The notes beneath the pieces were generated by a model. The model was given only the letters and a program-made list of their open reading frames with translations, searched no databases and was not told where the DNA came from. Positions 15,692-24,509 of a DNA stretch of 64,000 nucleotides are shown here, piece after piece. The number at the start of each line of letters is the position of its first letter. Position 1 is the stretch's first letter. This stretch comes from Neisseria dentiae (GTDB lineage: Bacteria > Pseudomonadota > Gammaproteobacteria > Burkholderiales > Neisseriaceae). The DNA lies in contig NZ_JANIKQ010000001.1 of assembly GCF_024580525.1 (NCBI RefSeq), positions 248,001 through 312,000 of the forward strand, written 5' to 3'. The position numbers were made by a program, and so were the translations under genes.

Positions 15692-15857
15692 GAGACCTTT
15701 GCAAAATTTGTTTAGGCACCTTAAAACGCTTGCGTCATGCTCGGGCTTGACCCGAGCATCTTTTTGTTTCAAAAGAAATAACAGATACTCGGGTCAAGCC
15801 CGAGTATGACGAAATATAATACATTCAGGATTAAAACGGCTTTTTTGCAAAGGCCTC
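15692..15857. mobile_element. MITE-like element with GAGACCTTTGCAAAA ends
   Basis: The left end GAGACCTTTGCAAAA and the right end TTTTGCAAAGGCCTC are inverted copies with one mismatch. About 166 bp, no gene. It encloses the palindromic repeat 15733-15811. Ends of this sequence are known in Neisseria from IS5-family insertion sequences, so it is likely mobilised in trans. Confidence 0.65.
15733..15811. repeat. CTCGGG palindrome repeat, copy 1
   Basis: CGTCATGCTCGGGCTTGACC and its reverse complement (one variant base) lie at the two ends of a 79-bp unit. Further copies are at 20283, 21102, 21824, 26132, 36381, 48461 and 51871. Confidence 0.75.
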
Positions 15858-15886
15858 AGGCCGTCTGAAAAACATTCAGACGGCCT
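15858..15886. terminator. DUS inverted-pair terminator
   Basis: AGGCCGTCTGAA and TTCAGACGGCCT hairpin 23 bases from the stop of the minus-strand dehydrogenase gene. Confidence 0.7.
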
Positions 15887-15908
15887 TTCGATCAAACCAA
15901 ACCCAAAC

Positions 15909-16958
15909 TTACAACGTGGCCATATCGATTACAAAACGGTATTTCACATCGCTTTTCAGCATACGCTCGTAGGCTTCGTTAATATCTTTCATATCAATCA
16001 CTTCGATATCGGAAACGATATTGTGCTCGCCGCAGAAGTCGAGCAGCTCCTGCGTTTCTTTCAGGCCGCCAATCAGCGAACCGGCCACGTTGCGGCGTTT
16101 GAAAATCATCGGAATGGTGGAAAGCGCGGGGGTGATATCGCCCACCAGTCCAACAAACACCAATGTGCCGTCGAGTTTCAGCGTCGGCATATAAGGGTTG
16201 ACGTCGTGTTCGTAAGGCACGGTGTCGATAATCAAATCAAACTGGTTGGCGGCGGCCTGCATTTGTGCGTTGTCGGTGGACAAAATCACCTTGTCGGCGC
16301 CCAAACGGTAGGCATCGTCGGCCTTGCCGGGGCTGCGGGAAAACAGGCTCACTTCCGCACCCAAAGCATGCGCGAGTTTGATGGCCATATGCCCCAAACC
16401 GCCGAGGCCGACCACCGCCACTTTGCTGCCTTTGCCCACCTTCCAACGGCGTAGCGGCGACCAAGTGGTAATGCCGGCGCATAAAATCGGCGGCACGGCT
16501 TTGGTGTCGAGGTTTTCGGGCACTTTAAGCACGAAAGCGTCGCTCACGGTGATGCTTTTCGAGTAACCGCCGTAGGTGCGCAGGCCGTCGTGTTTGTCGG
16601 TGGAGTCGTAAGTGGCGACAAAGCCGTTGTCGCAATATTGCTCCAGATGGTTGCGGCACGGTTCGCATTCGCGGCAGCTGTCGACCAAACAGCCTACGCC
16701 CACCAAATCGCCCACTTTGAATTTATCCACTCCGCTGCCCACGGCGGTTACGCGGCCGACGATTTCGTGGCCGGGAACCACGGGATAAGTGGTAAAGCCC
16801 CAGTCGTTGCGGGCGGCGTGCAAATCGCTGTGGCACACACCGGTGTAAAGAATATCGATAACCACATCGTCCGGCCGCGGGTCGCGGCGCTCGAAGCTGA
16901 AAGGCACCAGCGGGGTGTCGTGCGAATGGGCGGCATAGCCTTGTACGGTTTGAGTCAT
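15909..16958 (-). CDS. Zinc-dependent NAD(P) alcohol dehydrogenase, cinnamyl-alcohol/YahK-like type
   Basis: 349 residues. Catalytic zinc motif TGVCHSDLH and PGHEIVGRVTAVGSGV; structural zinc Cys cluster DSCRECEPCRNHLEQYC; Rossmann loop GLGGLGHMAIKLAHALG. These place it in the cinnamyl-alcohol dehydrogenase branch of the medium-chain family, which reduces a range of aldehydes, usually with NADPH. The Ser-Arg after the second strand (SLFSRSPGK) agrees with NADPH preference. Monocistronic; the start has a GGAGATAAG-type site upstream. The physiological substrate cannot be read from sequence. Confidence 0.9.
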   Translation of the reverse strand: MTQTVQGYAAHSHDTPLVPFSFERRDPRPDDVVIDILYTGVCHSDLHAARNDWGFTTYPVVPGHEIVGRVTAVGSGVDKFKVGDLVGVGCLVDSCRECEPCRNHLEQYCDNGFVATYDSTDKHDGLRTYGGYSKSITVSDAFVLKVPENLDTKAVPPILCAGITTWSPLRRWKVGKGSKVAVVGLGGLGHMAIKLAHALGAEVSLFSRSPGKADDAYRLGADKVILSTDNAQMQAAANQFDLIIDTVPYEHDVNPYMPTLKLDGTLVFVGLVGDITPALSTIPMIFKRRNVAGSLIGGLKETQELLDFCGEHNIVSDIEVIDMKDINEAYERMLKSDVKYRFVIDMATL

Positions 16959-17199
16959 GGCTTATCTCCTGTTGAGGTTGGAAAATATTTTGTTTTAGAA
17001 AGGTTTTCAGACGGCCTGTCGGCTACCACTATACGCCTTTTAAACAGCGGGATAAACCGCGCGGGCGGAATGGGCGCAAAGCCCATATTTTTTAAATCGG
17101 CCGGTAATTTCGCTATATACTGTTGAATATATATACTTCAGCCTTATATGAGATTATGCTGTAACCCTTTTTTAACCGAAAACCTGCAAGGAGGCTTTT

Positions 17200-17511
17200 A
17201 TGAAACACGATTTCGACCAGCAAAAAGAAGCATTGATGAAAGAAATCCGTTCTGTTCTCAACGATGTGGAAGAGTTGTACAACAACGGCGTGGAAAGCGG
17301 CAGCGAAGAAGCCAAAGCCCTGAAAGCCAAACTGCAAGACAAGCTGAGCGCGGCCAAAACCAAACTGTATGATTTTGAAGAGCAGGCCGCCCGCAAAGTG
17401 AAGCATACCGCCAAACAGGCCGACGAACTGGTGCAGGAAAAGCCCTACTACGCCATGGGCTTCGCCGCTTTGGCAGGCTTGGTGGTGGGCGTATTGCTCA
17501 ACCGCCGCTAA
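17200..17511 (+). CDS. yqjD: DUF883 (YqjD/ElaB-like) membrane-anchored protein
   Basis: 103 residues with a long charged helix (DQQKEALMKEIRSVLNDVEE and KALKAKLQDKLSAAKTKLYD) and a C-terminal membrane anchor YAMGFAALAGLVVGVLLNRR. Proteins of this family tail-anchor in the inner membrane; E. coli YqjD also binds ribosomes in stationary phase. AAGGAGG lies 8 bases before the ATG. A DUS terminator at 17523 separates it from the next two genes, which are the usual yqjE and yqjK partners. Confidence 0.85.
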   Translation: MKHDFDQQKEALMKEIRSVLNDVEELYNNGVESGSEEAKALKAKLQDKLSAAKTKLYDFEEQAARKVKHTAKQADELVQEKPYYAMGFAALAGLVVGVLLNRR

Positions 17512-17522
17512 GGCAGTATCCG

Positions 17523-17550
17523 AGGCCGTCTGAAACATTTTCAGACGGCT
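17523..17550 (+). terminator. DUS inverted-pair terminator
   Basis: AGGCCGTCTGAA and TTTTCAGACGGCT followed by TTTTTT, directly after the yqjD-like stop. Confidence 0.8.
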
Positions 17551-17621
17551 TTTTTATGTTATGCTTTGTTGCACCGGCAGCTTAGAAAGCAGCAATGTCT
17601 AAATTAATCAAAAGGATATCC

Positions 17622-18035
17622 ATGAGCCTGAAACAACACATCAACCATTTCCAAGTGCTGCTGAACCAAGGCGTAGATTTATTCCTGCTGCGGCTGCGTA
17701 TGCTGCAACTGGACGTCAGCGACCAAGCCGCCGCGGTGGTGCGGATTTTCGCCGCCGTGGTGCTGATGGGCGCATTGTTTGTGTTCGGCATGATCAGCCT
17801 GCTGTTGGGTTTGAACCATGTTTTAAGCGGCGAAGCCAAAATCTGGGTGTTTTTCGGCCTGGCCGTTTGCAGCCTGCTGGCGATTGCCGCGTTGGCCTCA
17901 TGGTCGGTTTCTTCATGGAAAAACAAAAACGCCCAAGTGGCCGCCACCCTGCGCGAAATGCAGCAGGATATCGCCTGTCTGCGCGGCATGGCGGTGCAGG
18001 ATAAGGAGGAAAAAACCGATGAACGCCAAGCATGA
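17622..18035 (+). CDS. yqjE: Phage holin family / YqjE-like membrane protein
   Basis: 137 residues from the ATG at 17622, which has AAAGGA 7 bases upstream. Two hydrophobic segments (VVRIFAAVVLMGALFVFGMISLL and IWVFFGLAVCSLLAIAALASW) separated by a short loop define the DUF1469/YqjE family; the holin name reflects topology, not lysis. The C-terminal tail is charged and helical. It overlaps the yqjK-like gene by 17 bases. Confidence 0.82.
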   Translation: MSLKQHINHFQVLLNQGVDLFLLRLRMLQLDVSDQAAAVVRIFAAVVLMGALFVFGMISLLLGLNHVLSGEAKIWVFFGLAVCSLLAIAALASWSVSSWKNKNAQVAATLREMQQDIACLRGMAVQDKEEKTDERQA

Positions 18036-18294
18036 AGAACGCCAACTGTTAGAAATGCAGGCCGAGCTGGCGCGTTTGAAAATCACCGCCGAGCGTTTGA
18101 AAATGCAACGGGCGCGCGAACGGCAAAGCATGATCGACACCGGCTTCAACACCATTCTCGGCCTGGCCGACGGCCTGCCTTCGCAAAACCTGATCTGGAA
18201 AAGCCTGCTGCTGCCTTTAAGCTGGAAGCACCGTATCTTCACCGCCGCCGGCTTGCTGCTGTGGCAGGTTTGGCGGCAGGACAACAAACGCTGA
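18019..18294 (+). CDS. YqjK-like small protein
   Basis: 91 residues beginning MNAKHEERQLLEMQAELARL. A coiled-coil first half is followed by WKSLLLPLSWKHRIFTAAGLLLWQVWRQ, a probable membrane-associated helix. The start lies inside the previous gene, 8 bases after AAGGAGGA, so it is co-translated with the YqjE-like gene. Assignment rests mainly on position behind yqjD and yqjE-like genes and on length. Confidence 0.7.
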   Translation: MNAKHEERQLLEMQAELARLKITAERLKMQRARERQSMIDTGFNTILGLADGLPSQNLIWKSLLLPLSWKHRIFTAAGLLLWQVWRQDNKR

Positions 18295-18343
18295 CGGTTT
18301 AACGTTTGCTTCAAAACAGGCCGGAAGCTTTGCAGAATTCATT

Positions 18344-18387
18344 CAGGCCGTCTGAAAACCGGACAACAAGGCTTTCAGACGGCCTGA
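18344..18387 (+). terminator. DUS inverted-pair terminator
   Basis: CAGGCCGTCTGAAA and TTTCAGACGGCCTG separated by 16 bases, after the yqjK-like gene and before dld. Confidence 0.65.
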
Positions 18388-18502
18388 ACCGCTTACAAAG
18401 ATGATTAACGTTTAATCATGCGGACACTTTGCCAACCGCATTTGACCACACCCGAAAAACCCCGCAAACTCACATTTTTAAACCCCCAAAAAATCCACCG
18501 CC

Positions 18503-20194
18503 ATGACTGCCTCCCAACTGCTGCAAACCTTAACCGACATCGTCGGCGCACCCTACATCATCACCGACCCCGCCAAAACCGAACCCTACCGCCAAGGCTA
18601 CCGCTTCGGCGAAGGCCGCGCGCTGGCCGTGGTGCGGCCGGGCACGCTGCTGGAACAATGGAAAATCCTGCAAGCCTGCGTAGCGGCCGATGTGATTGTG
18701 CTCACGCAGGCCGCCAATACCGGCCTCACCGGCGGCTCCACGCCCGACGGCAACGATTACGACCGCGACATCGTGATTGTGAACACCATGCGTATGAACA
18801 TCATCCGCCCCATCAGCAACAACGAACAAGTCGTCTGCCTGCCCGGCGCCACGCTCAACCAGCTCGAGCTGCTGCTCAAGCCTTTGGGCCGCGAGCCGCA
18901 CTCAGTTATCGGCTCGTCGTGCATCGGCGCATCGGTGCTCGGCGGCGTGTGCAACAATTCAGGCGGCGCGCTGGTGCAGCGCGGGCCGGCCTACACCGAA
19001 ATGGCGCTGTTCGCACAATTAGACGAAAACGGCGAACTGCATCTTATCAACCACTTGGGCATCGATTTGGGCGACACGCCCGAAGAAATCCTCACCAACC
19101 TGCAAGGCCACCATTACCGGCAGAAAGACATCACGCCCGATGCCGGCAAAGGCCACGACCACGACTATTGCAACCATGTGCGGCAGGTTGACGAACCCAG
19201 CGCCGCCCGCTTCAACGCCGACCCCGCGCGCCACTACGAAGCCTCGGGCTGCGCGGGCAAACTGATGGTGTTTGCCGTTCGCCTCGACACCTTTCCGCTC
19301 GAAAAACACACCGCCGTGTTCTATATCGGCACCAACAGCACCGACGAACTCACCGCCATCCGCCGCGCCGTGCTGGCCGATTTCAAAAACCTGCCCGTTT
19401 CCGGCGAATACATCCACCGCGACGCTTTCGACATGGCGGCGGTGTACGGCAAAGACACTTTCTGGGTGATTAAAAAATTCGGCACCCACCGCCTGCCGCA
19501 ACTGTTCGACCTCAAAGCCAAAGCCGACCGCCTCGGCAAAAAACTCGGCATCCTGCCCGCACACTTCAGCGACAAAGCCCTGCAATTTGCCAGCAAATAC
19601 CTGCCCGAACACCTGCCGCAATCGCTGCGCGACTACCGCAACCGCTTCGAGCACCACTTGATTTTAAAAATGGGCGGCGAAGGCGTGGAAGAAGCGCGCG
19701 CCTTTTTGAAAGACTACTTCAGCGGCAAATCGGGCGCTTATTTCGAGTGCAGCCCCGAAGAAACCCAAGCCGCCATGCTGCACCGCTTCGCCGTCGCCTC
19801 CGCCGCCGTGCGTTACCGCGCCGTGCACGACAAAGAAGTGGAAGACATCGTTGCCCTCGACATCGCCCTGCGCCGCAACGATAACGACTGGTTCGAACAA
19901 CTACCGCCAGAAATCGACAACAAAATCAGCCACAAACTCTATTACGGCCACTTTATGTGCCACGTGTTCCACCAAGACTACATCGTGAAAAAAGGCCACG
20001 ACTGCCAGGCGCTGGAACACGAAATGCTGCACCTGCTCGACCAACGCGGCGCGCAATACCCCGCCGAGCACAACGTCGGCCACCTATACGAAGCCAAACC
20101 CGCGCTGAAGCAGTTTTACCGCAAACTCGACCCCACCAACAGTTTCAACCCGGGCATCGGCAAAACCTCCAAGAAAAAGCATTGGGCCGACTAA
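18503..20194 (+). CDS. dld: Quinone-dependent D-lactate dehydrogenase
   Basis: 563 residues, the usual size. The FAD-binding PCMH domain is seen in AVVRPGTLLEQWKILQACVA and TQAANTGLTGGSTPDGNDYD, where the NTGLTGGS loop binds the pyrophosphate. GSSCIGASVLGGVCNNSGGALVQRG follows. The C-terminal membrane-binding region carries the Dld-specific HRLPQLFDLKAKADRLGKKL. The enzyme feeds electrons from D-lactate into the quinone pool at the inner membrane; lactate use is a well-known neisserial trait. No ribosome site stands out before the chosen ATG. Confidence 0.93.
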   Translation: MTASQLLQTLTDIVGAPYIITDPAKTEPYRQGYRFGEGRALAVVRPGTLLEQWKILQACVAADVIVLTQAANTGLTGGSTPDGNDYDRDIVIVNTMRMNIIRPISNNEQVVCLPGATLNQLELLLKPLGREPHSVIGSSCIGASVLGGVCNNSGGALVQRGPAYTEMALFAQLDENGELHLINHLGIDLGDTPEEILTNLQGHHYRQKDITPDAGKGHDHDYCNHVRQVDEPSAARFNADPARHYEASGCAGKLMVFAVRLDTFPLEKHTAVFYIGTNSTDELTAIRRAVLADFKNLPVSGEYIHRDAFDMAAVYGKDTFWVIKKFGTHRLPQLFDLKAKADRLGKKLGILPAHFSDKALQFASKYLPEHLPQSLRDYRNRFEHHLILKMGGEGVEEARAFLKDYFSGKSGAYFECSPEETQAAMLHRFAVASAAVRYRAVHDKEVEDIVALDIALRRNDNDWFEQLPPEIDNKISHKLYYGHFMCHVFHQDYIVKKGHDCQALEHEMLHLLDQRGAQYPAEHNVGHLYEAKPALKQFYRKLDPTNSFNPGIGKTSKKKHWAD

Positions 20195-20205
20195 GCGCAC
20201 AGGCC

Positions 20206-20401
20206 GAGACCTTTGCAAAATTCGTTTAGGCCGTCTGAAAATTTTTCAAAAAGCCCATCGAAATTTGAAAATATCTACTCTGCGTCATACTCGGGCTTGA
20301 CCCGAGTATCTTATCGTTACGAAAGAACCGGTAGATACTCGGGTCAAGCCCGAGTATGACGTAAGTATTTTGAAAACTGTTACTTGGAATTTGCAAAGAT
20401 A
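20206..20401. mobile_element. MITE-like element with degenerate GAGACCTTTGCAAAA ends
   Basis: The left end is GAGACCTTTGCAAAATT; the right end AATTTGCAAAGATA is decayed. It encloses the CTCGGG palindrome copy at 20283-20361 and a DUS. Confidence 0.5.
20283..20361. repeat. CTCGGG palindrome repeat, copy 2
   Basis: CGTCATACTCGGGCTTGACC at one end and its exact reverse complement at the other; 79 bp like copy 1. Confidence 0.75.
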
Positions 20402-20429
20402 GGCCGTCTGAAAACCTTCCCGATATGAT

Positions 20430-21038
20430 ATGGACACCCCGCACCTGATTTGCCTGATTGCCGACAACCGCACCGCAGCTTTATACCGCCCCGATGCGCT
20501 GAACGAAGCAGACCGACTGCGCGTTCAACGCAACCCCGCGCTGGCAACGCGCACCGACTGGCAGGTTAGCCGTTACCTGAAACAGCAGGCTCCCTTGCCG
20601 GTTTGTTCCCTTTCGCACAGCAAAGGGGCGGCTGCACTATTGTGCGGCTGCGACGCCATCAAAGCAGGAACGGACATCGAAGCCATACGCCCGCGCGACT
20701 TTGCCGCGCTGGCCGGATGGGTGGCCACGGAAAACGAACGGCGGATACTGTCGGCAAACGGCTGGCAGGCCGACGGCTTCTACCGTTTGTGGACACTCAA
20801 AGAAGCGCTGCTGAAAGCCGCCGGTTTGGATTTTCCTGCCGACATGATGCGCGTGGGGCTGCAAACCTTTTCAGACGGCCTAACCTGCCTGCACGTTAAC
20901 GGACGGCGCGGCTGGCAAGGCATCAGCACCGCCGTAAACGGTAGCTGGATGCTCTCTTGCGTGTGGCACGGGCAGGCGGAAATCGAGCTGCAAACACTGG
21001 GCGGCTCGGCCTGCGGGCCGGTTGAACGCTACGGATAA
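20430..21038 (+). CDS. 4'-phosphopantetheinyl transferase, Sfp/Gsp type
   Basis: 202 residues. The Mg-binding motif GTDIE (Asp82, Glu84) and the second motif FYRLWTLKEALLKAAG (Trp121, Lys124, Glu125, Lys129) define the Sfp-type family, which transfers the phosphopantetheine arm of CoA to carrier proteins. The N-terminal half has the short SLSHSKGAAALLCG strand. Carrier targets are not apparent in this window; fatty-acid ACP or a secondary-metabolite carrier are possible. A DUS is used in frame (FSDGLTC). Confidence 0.85.
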   Translation: MDTPHLICLIADNRTAALYRPDALNEADRLRVQRNPALATRTDWQVSRYLKQQAPLPVCSLSHSKGAAALLCGCDAIKAGTDIEAIRPRDFAALAGWVATENERRILSANGWQADGFYRLWTLKEALLKAAGLDFPADMMRVGLQTFSDGLTCLHVNGRRGWQGISTAVNGSWMLSCVWHGQAEIELQTLGGSACGPVERYG

Positions 21039-21070
21039 TAACCGGCCGGTTACCATAGTGACTTAACTAG

Positions 21071-21222
21071 AGTGAATCCACTAAATTTTAGTAACAGTTT
21101 TGTCATACTCGGGCTTGGCCCGAGTATCTTTTCGGGTTTCAGAAATTTTTAGGAAAATGAGATACTCGGGTCAAGCCAGAATATGACGTATGTACTTTTT
21201 CTTAAGTAAATTCACTATATAC
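21071..21222. repeat. CTCGGG palindrome copy 3 within a TAGTGAAT-ended element
   Basis: The palindrome unit is 21102-21188. It is flanked by AGTGAATCCACT on the left and AAATTCACTATA on the right, giving an element of about 150 bp with Correia-like ends. Downstream, CCGTACTGTCTGCGGCTGCC (21223-21242) is an internal Correia-element word, so the locus holds remains of two elements. Confidence 0.55.
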
Positions 21223-21277
21223 CGTACTGTCTGCGGCTGCCTCGCATCGAAGCTAGCTTATCCGCCATAAATGTTTC

Positions 21278-21306
21278 AGGCCGTCTGAAATGTTTCAGAC
21301 GGCCTG
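21278..21306. terminator. DUS inverted-pair terminator
   Basis: AGGCCGTCTGAAA and TTTCAGACGGCCT between convergent PPTase and crcB genes; it can serve both. Confidence 0.75.
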
Positions 21307-21341
21307 AAGTTTATTTATCACAGCATGGCTGCGTTCCGTTT

Positions 21342-21719
21342 TCAGCGGAACAGCTGCACCGTTGCCAAACCCAAAGCGGTCAGCAGCAGCGAGCCGAACA
21401 AATGCAGCGAAACCACCGACAGCGCCGCACCCCACCGCTGCGTTTGCAGCATACCGATGATTTCCAGAGAAAACCCCGAAAAAGTGGTGAGGCTGCCGAG
21501 AAAACCGGTGATCAGCAGCAAACGCCAATTGGGGCTGAGCGCAGGGAAACAGTCCAGCAAAGCGGCAATCAGGCCGATTAAATAAGCGCCCACCCAGTTT
21601 GCCGCCAGTGTACCGAACGCAAACCACGAAGCCGTGCCGGCAAACCACAGGCCGAACGCGTAGCGCAGCAACGCACCGAATGCGGCGCCTGCAACGATGG
21701 CGGAAAAATTGGCGAACAT
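21342..21719 (-). CDS. crcB: Fluoride channel CrcB/Fluc
   Basis: 125 residues with four membrane segments, the standard Fluc size. Motifs GAAFGALLRYAFG in helix 1, GTLAANWVGAYLIG in helix 2 and GFLGSLTTFSGFSLEI in helix 3 are those of the fluoride-selective dual-topology channel. No fluoride riboswitch was recognised in the 60 bases upstream. The start is at the cat 21717-21719. Confidence 0.93.
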   Translation of the reverse strand: MFANFSAIVAGAAFGALLRYAFGLWFAGTASWFAFGTLAANWVGAYLIGLIAALLDCFPALSPNWRLLLITGFLGSLTTFSGFSLEIIGMLQTQRWGAALSVVSLHLFGSLLLTALGLATVQLFR

Positions 21720-21823
21720 GGCGGTATCCTGTTAAACCCAATGGGCGGCCTGTGCCGGAAAAGGTTTTCAGACGGCCTGAGATCTTTGCAAAACTCATTA
21801 AAGCCGTCTGAAATGTTTGATTT

Positions 21824-21930
21824 CGTCATTATCGGGCTTGACCCGATAGTCCGGCATTTGCATTCAGGCGAAAGGTGAATATTTCAGAAGTATCCGGTGC
21901 CGGATTGACGGGTCAAGCCCGGCAATGACG
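21824..21930. repeat. CTCGGG palindrome repeat, copy 4 (divergent)
   Basis: CGTCATTATCGGGCTTGACC on the left and GGGTCAAGCCCGGCAATGAC on the right. It is longer and more diverged than copies 1 and 2. A GAGATCTTTGCAAAA end lies at 21780, so it seems to sit in another MITE of the GAGACC type. Confidence 0.55.
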
Positions 21931-22008
21931 GGCCGGTGCTACCGGAAACCGTGTATCCGCATTAAGTTTTCAGATGGCCTGAAGGCAGTTTTGCAAAAGC
22001 TACGGCAT

Positions 22009-22497
22009 TTATTGCGCTGCGGGCAGCTCCATCGCCAACACGGCGGCCTCTTGTTTGCGGCGGAAGGCTTCGAGTTTTTCGGCCAATTCGGGGCTTTCGT
22101 TGGCCAGCAGGGCAACGGCAAACAACGCGGCGTTGGCCGCACCGGCTTCGCCGATGGCGAACGTGGCCACGGGAATGCCCTTGGGCATCTGTACGATAGA
22201 CAGCAGCGAATCCTCTCCGCGCAGGTATTTGCTCGGCACGGGCACGCCCAACACCGGCACGGTGGTTTTGGCGGCCACCATGCCGGGCAGATGGGCGGCT
22301 CCGCCCGCACCCGCAATGATGGCTTTGATGCCGCGCGCGCGCGCGGTTTCGGCGTATTCGAACATTAAATCGGGGGTACGGTGTGCGGAAACGACGCGCG
22401 CTTCGTATTCAACGCCGAACTCTTTTAAAAACTGTGCGGCATGCTCCATAACCGGCCAGTCGCTGTTGCTGCCCATAATGATGCCTACTTGAGCCAT
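22009..22497 (-). CDS. purE: N5-carboxyaminoimidazole ribonucleotide mutase
   Basis: 162 residues, starting [17 protein letters not shown]. This is the class I PurE, which rearranges N5-CAIR to CAIR in purine synthesis. GSNSDW, SAHRTPD with the catalytic His, and [17 protein letters not shown] are all present. The start at 22497 is fixed by AAAGGA 7 bases upstream (minus strand). It is the last gene of the unit DUF3460, O-methyltransferase, CpoB-like, purE. Confidence 0.95.
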   Translation of the reverse strand: MAQVGIIMGSNSDWPVMEHAAQFLKEFGVEYEARVVSAHRTPDLMFEYAETARARGIKAIIAGAGGAAHLPGMVAAKTTVPVLGVPVPSKYLRGEDSLLSIVQMPKGIPVATFAIGEAGAANAALFAVALLANESPELAEKLEAFRRKQEAAVLAMELPAAQ

Positions 22498-22529
22498 GTT
22501 GGTTCCTTTAAATTTTACTATTTGGTTAA

Positions 22530-23195
22530 TCAGCGTTTTTTCAATTCGCCGTACGCACGTTTGGCGGCCGGGCTGTCGGGATAGATTTGAATCAGTTTGC
22601 GCCAGGTGTCGCGGGCGATGTCCTGCTGCTGCATACGGTATTGGCACGAACCCACGCTGAACAGGGCCTCTGATGCCTGGGCGCTGTTGCGGAAGCGGTT
22701 GGCGAAGCGGTTGCCGATATTGATAACCGACTCGCAGTTGCCCATACGCTGATGACTTTGCAACAGCAGATACATACGCTGGCGGGCATCGTCGCTGCCG
22801 TTGCCGCCGCTGTCGGCGCCGCGCAGCAGGGCGATGGCGGCGGCGTAATTGCCGCTGTGGTAGTGTTTGAGGGCGTTATCGTAGTCGCTGGCAACGGTGC
22901 GGGCAGGTTCGGCGGGCACGGCCGTGCCGCTGCCGGTGCGGGCCGGCGTGCGGACGGCCGGTGCGCGGCGCTCCAATTGGCGCACGCGGGTTTGCAGGCT
23001 TTCTATCTGTTTTTCCAAACGGGCCATCTGAATGCCCAAATTATCGATTTGCGCCTGTGTGTCGGGTTCGGGATAGGGAATGCGCGTATCGGCCGGATTG
23101 CCTTGCGTTGCGGAAGACGGCGAAGCGCCCGTATTGGCGCAGGCGTTCAGCAGTAAAACGGAAGAAAGCAGCAGGGCGGGGAATTTGGGGTTCAT
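22530..23195 (-). CDS. CpoB/YbgF-like lipoprotein with TPRs
   Basis: 221 residues. A lipoprotein signal ends in LLLNAC (Cys19). A coiled coil follows ([33 protein letters not shown]), then an Ala/Pro/Arg linker and about three TPR units ending [19 protein letters not shown]. This is the plan of CpoB/YbgF, which links Tol-Pal to peptidoglycan synthesis, although CpoB itself is not lipidated in E. coli. No tol or pal gene lies nearby, so the assignment is structural. It starts 13 bases after the O-methyltransferase stop. Confidence 0.75.
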   Translation of the reverse strand: MNPKFPALLLSSVLLLNACANTGASPSSATQGNPADTRIPYPEPDTQAQIDNLGIQMARLEKQIESLQTRVRQLERRAPAVRTPARTGSGTAVPAEPARTVASDYDNALKHYHSGNYAAAIALLRGADSGGNGSDDARQRMYLLLQSHQRMGNCESVINIGNRFANRFRNSAQASEALFSVGSCQYRMQQQDIARDTWRKLIQIYPDSPAAKRAYGELKKR

Positions 23196-23208
23196 GATGT
23201 CCTCGCGG

Positions 23209-23877
23209 TTATTTTTTCAACAGCAGGGTGAGGCCGTCGCCCACGGGCAGAGTGATGGGAATGATGCGGTTATCGTGCGGCAGGTTTCGGTTGAATGCCT
23301 GCAAAACGGCGTGGGCGGGCGGGCTGTCGGCGGTAACGGGTTGCAGCACGCGCCCACCGAGCAATACGTTGTCGATGGCGATGATGCCGCCGCTGCGCAC
23401 CAGTTGCAGGCAGCGCTCGAAATATTGCGGGGTGGGCGGTTTGTCGGCATCAATCAGGGCGATGTCGTAAGTGCCGCTGCGCCCTTCTGCAATCAGATCG
23501 TCGAGCGTGAGCAGCGCGGGTTGCAAGTGCAGGGTGATTTTGTGCGCCACGCCTGCGGCCTGCCAGGTTTCGCGGGCGATGTCGGTAAAGGTAACGTTGA
23601 TGTCGCAGGCGGTAACGGTGCCTTCGGGCGGCAGGGCCAAAGCCATGGCGGTGCTGCTGTAACCGGTAAACACGCCCACTTCGAGATAGTGTTCGGCACG
23701 GATCAGCCGCGCCAGCCAAGTGAGCAAGGCTGCCTGCTCGGGGGCGATGGCCATTCTGCCCAAGCGGTGTTCTGCGGTGCGCCGGCGCAGGGCGGCCAAA
23801 ACGGGCGGTTCGGGTTCGCCGATGCTGTTCAGATAGCCGGCAAGCTGCGGGGCGATATTGTGTTTGTGGGTTGCCAT
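23209..23877 (-). CDS. Class I SAM O-methyltransferase (caffeoyl-CoA type)
   Basis: 222 residues from MATHKHNIAPQLAGYL. SAM loop HYLEVGVFTGYSSTAMALAL, metal-site residues in YDIALIDADKPPTPQYFE and IIAIDNVLLGGRV are those of the cation-dependent O-methyltransferase_3 family. The bacterial substrate is not known for most members. The start has a weak site; the longer frame to 23985 overlaps the DUF3460 gene and is rejected. Confidence 0.85.
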   Translation of the reverse strand: MATHKHNIAPQLAGYLNSIGEPEPPVLAALRRRTAEHRLGRMAIAPEQAALLTWLARLIRAEHYLEVGVFTGYSSTAMALALPPEGTVTACDINVTFTDIARETWQAAGVAHKITLHLQPALLTLDDLIAEGRSGTYDIALIDADKPPTPQYFERCLQLVRSGGIIAIDNVLLGGRVLQPVTADSPPAHAVLQAFNRNLPHDNRIIPITLPVGDGLTLLLKK

Positions 23878-23902
23878 GGCTGCAAAGGCCGTCTGAAAAA
23901 TA

Positions 23903-24088
23903 TCAGTCGGGCTGGTAGGCGTAGGGCTTTTTCGGCAGTTTGGCCGCTTCGTAGCCTGCCTGCTCTTCGGGGTTGAGTTCGACATCCCACAGAAGGGCGC
24001 GGTTTTTCAGGCGCTGCTCGGCTTCTTCGGGGTGTTTTTCGATGTAGTCGTCAAGAAAACGGGTGGCTTCGGATTTGTAGTGATACAT
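23903..24088 (-). CDS. DUF3460 family protein
   Basis: 61 residues: MYHYKSEATRFLDDYIEKHP, then LWDVELNPEEQAGYEAAKLP. The YxSEATxFL start and NPEEQ turn are typical of DUF3460, short soluble proteins of beta-proteobacteria of unknown function. It is the first gene of the operon that runs to purE. Confidence 0.8.
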   Translation of the reverse strand: MYHYKSEATRFLDDYIEKHPEEAEQRLKNRALLWDVELNPEEQAGYEAAKLPKKPYAYQPD

Positions 24089-24115
24089 GGTGTGTTCTCT
24101 TTGGTTTTACACGTT

Positions 24116-24258
24116 GAGACCTTTGCAAAACCCCCATCTGCGGCGCATTTCTGCGTTGTGCGCTGCTCGCTCGCTTGCCTAACTCCATGTTATGTCTGCG
24201 CTCGCTGCGCTGCTACGCCTTGAACTGCATCCACATCTGGGGATTTTGCAAAGGTCTC
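24116..24258. mobile_element. 143-bp MITE, copy A
   Basis: Inverted ends GAGACCTTTGCAAAA and TTTTGCAAAGGTCTC; ACGTT directly flanks both sides, a likely 5-bp target duplication. The copy at 51637-51779 has the same length, opposite orientation and only one mismatch. No coding capacity. The gap 24089-24509 otherwise holds the hairpin at 24415 and an AT-poor promoter region. Confidence 0.8.
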
Positions 24259-24414
24259 ACGTTATGTTGCGGAATACGCGGGATTATAGCCGAAAAAACG
24301 GCGCGTGCGGTGTGATGCGGGGCGCTTTGTGCGCGGCGTGTGGCGATGGGGTATAATGCGCCGTTTTACAAAGCGCGGCGGGTTTGGCAAACAACCCCGC
24401 TGATTGAGTAACGC

Positions 24415-24490
24415 AGGCCGTCTGAAACCTTTGCAGAAAGGTTTGTACGCAGGGTTTTCTGCAAAGGTTTCAGGCGTTTCAGACGGCCTT
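24415..24490. terminator. Large DUS-based hairpin upstream of pcnB
   Basis: AGGCCGTCTGAAACCTTTGC pairs with a downstream arm that carries TTCTGCAAAGGTTTC and TTTCAGACGGCCT. The stem is nearly 30 bp with a bulge and ends 20 bases before the pcnB start. It could attenuate pcnB or shield its leader. Confidence 0.5.
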
Positions 24491-24509
24491 GTTTTATGGT
24501 TGGAACAAT

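Noticed and set aside
21720..21780. Fluoride riboswitch upstream of crcB
   Set aside because: No GG-GATGG...CCGC pseudoknot pattern was found in the short leader.
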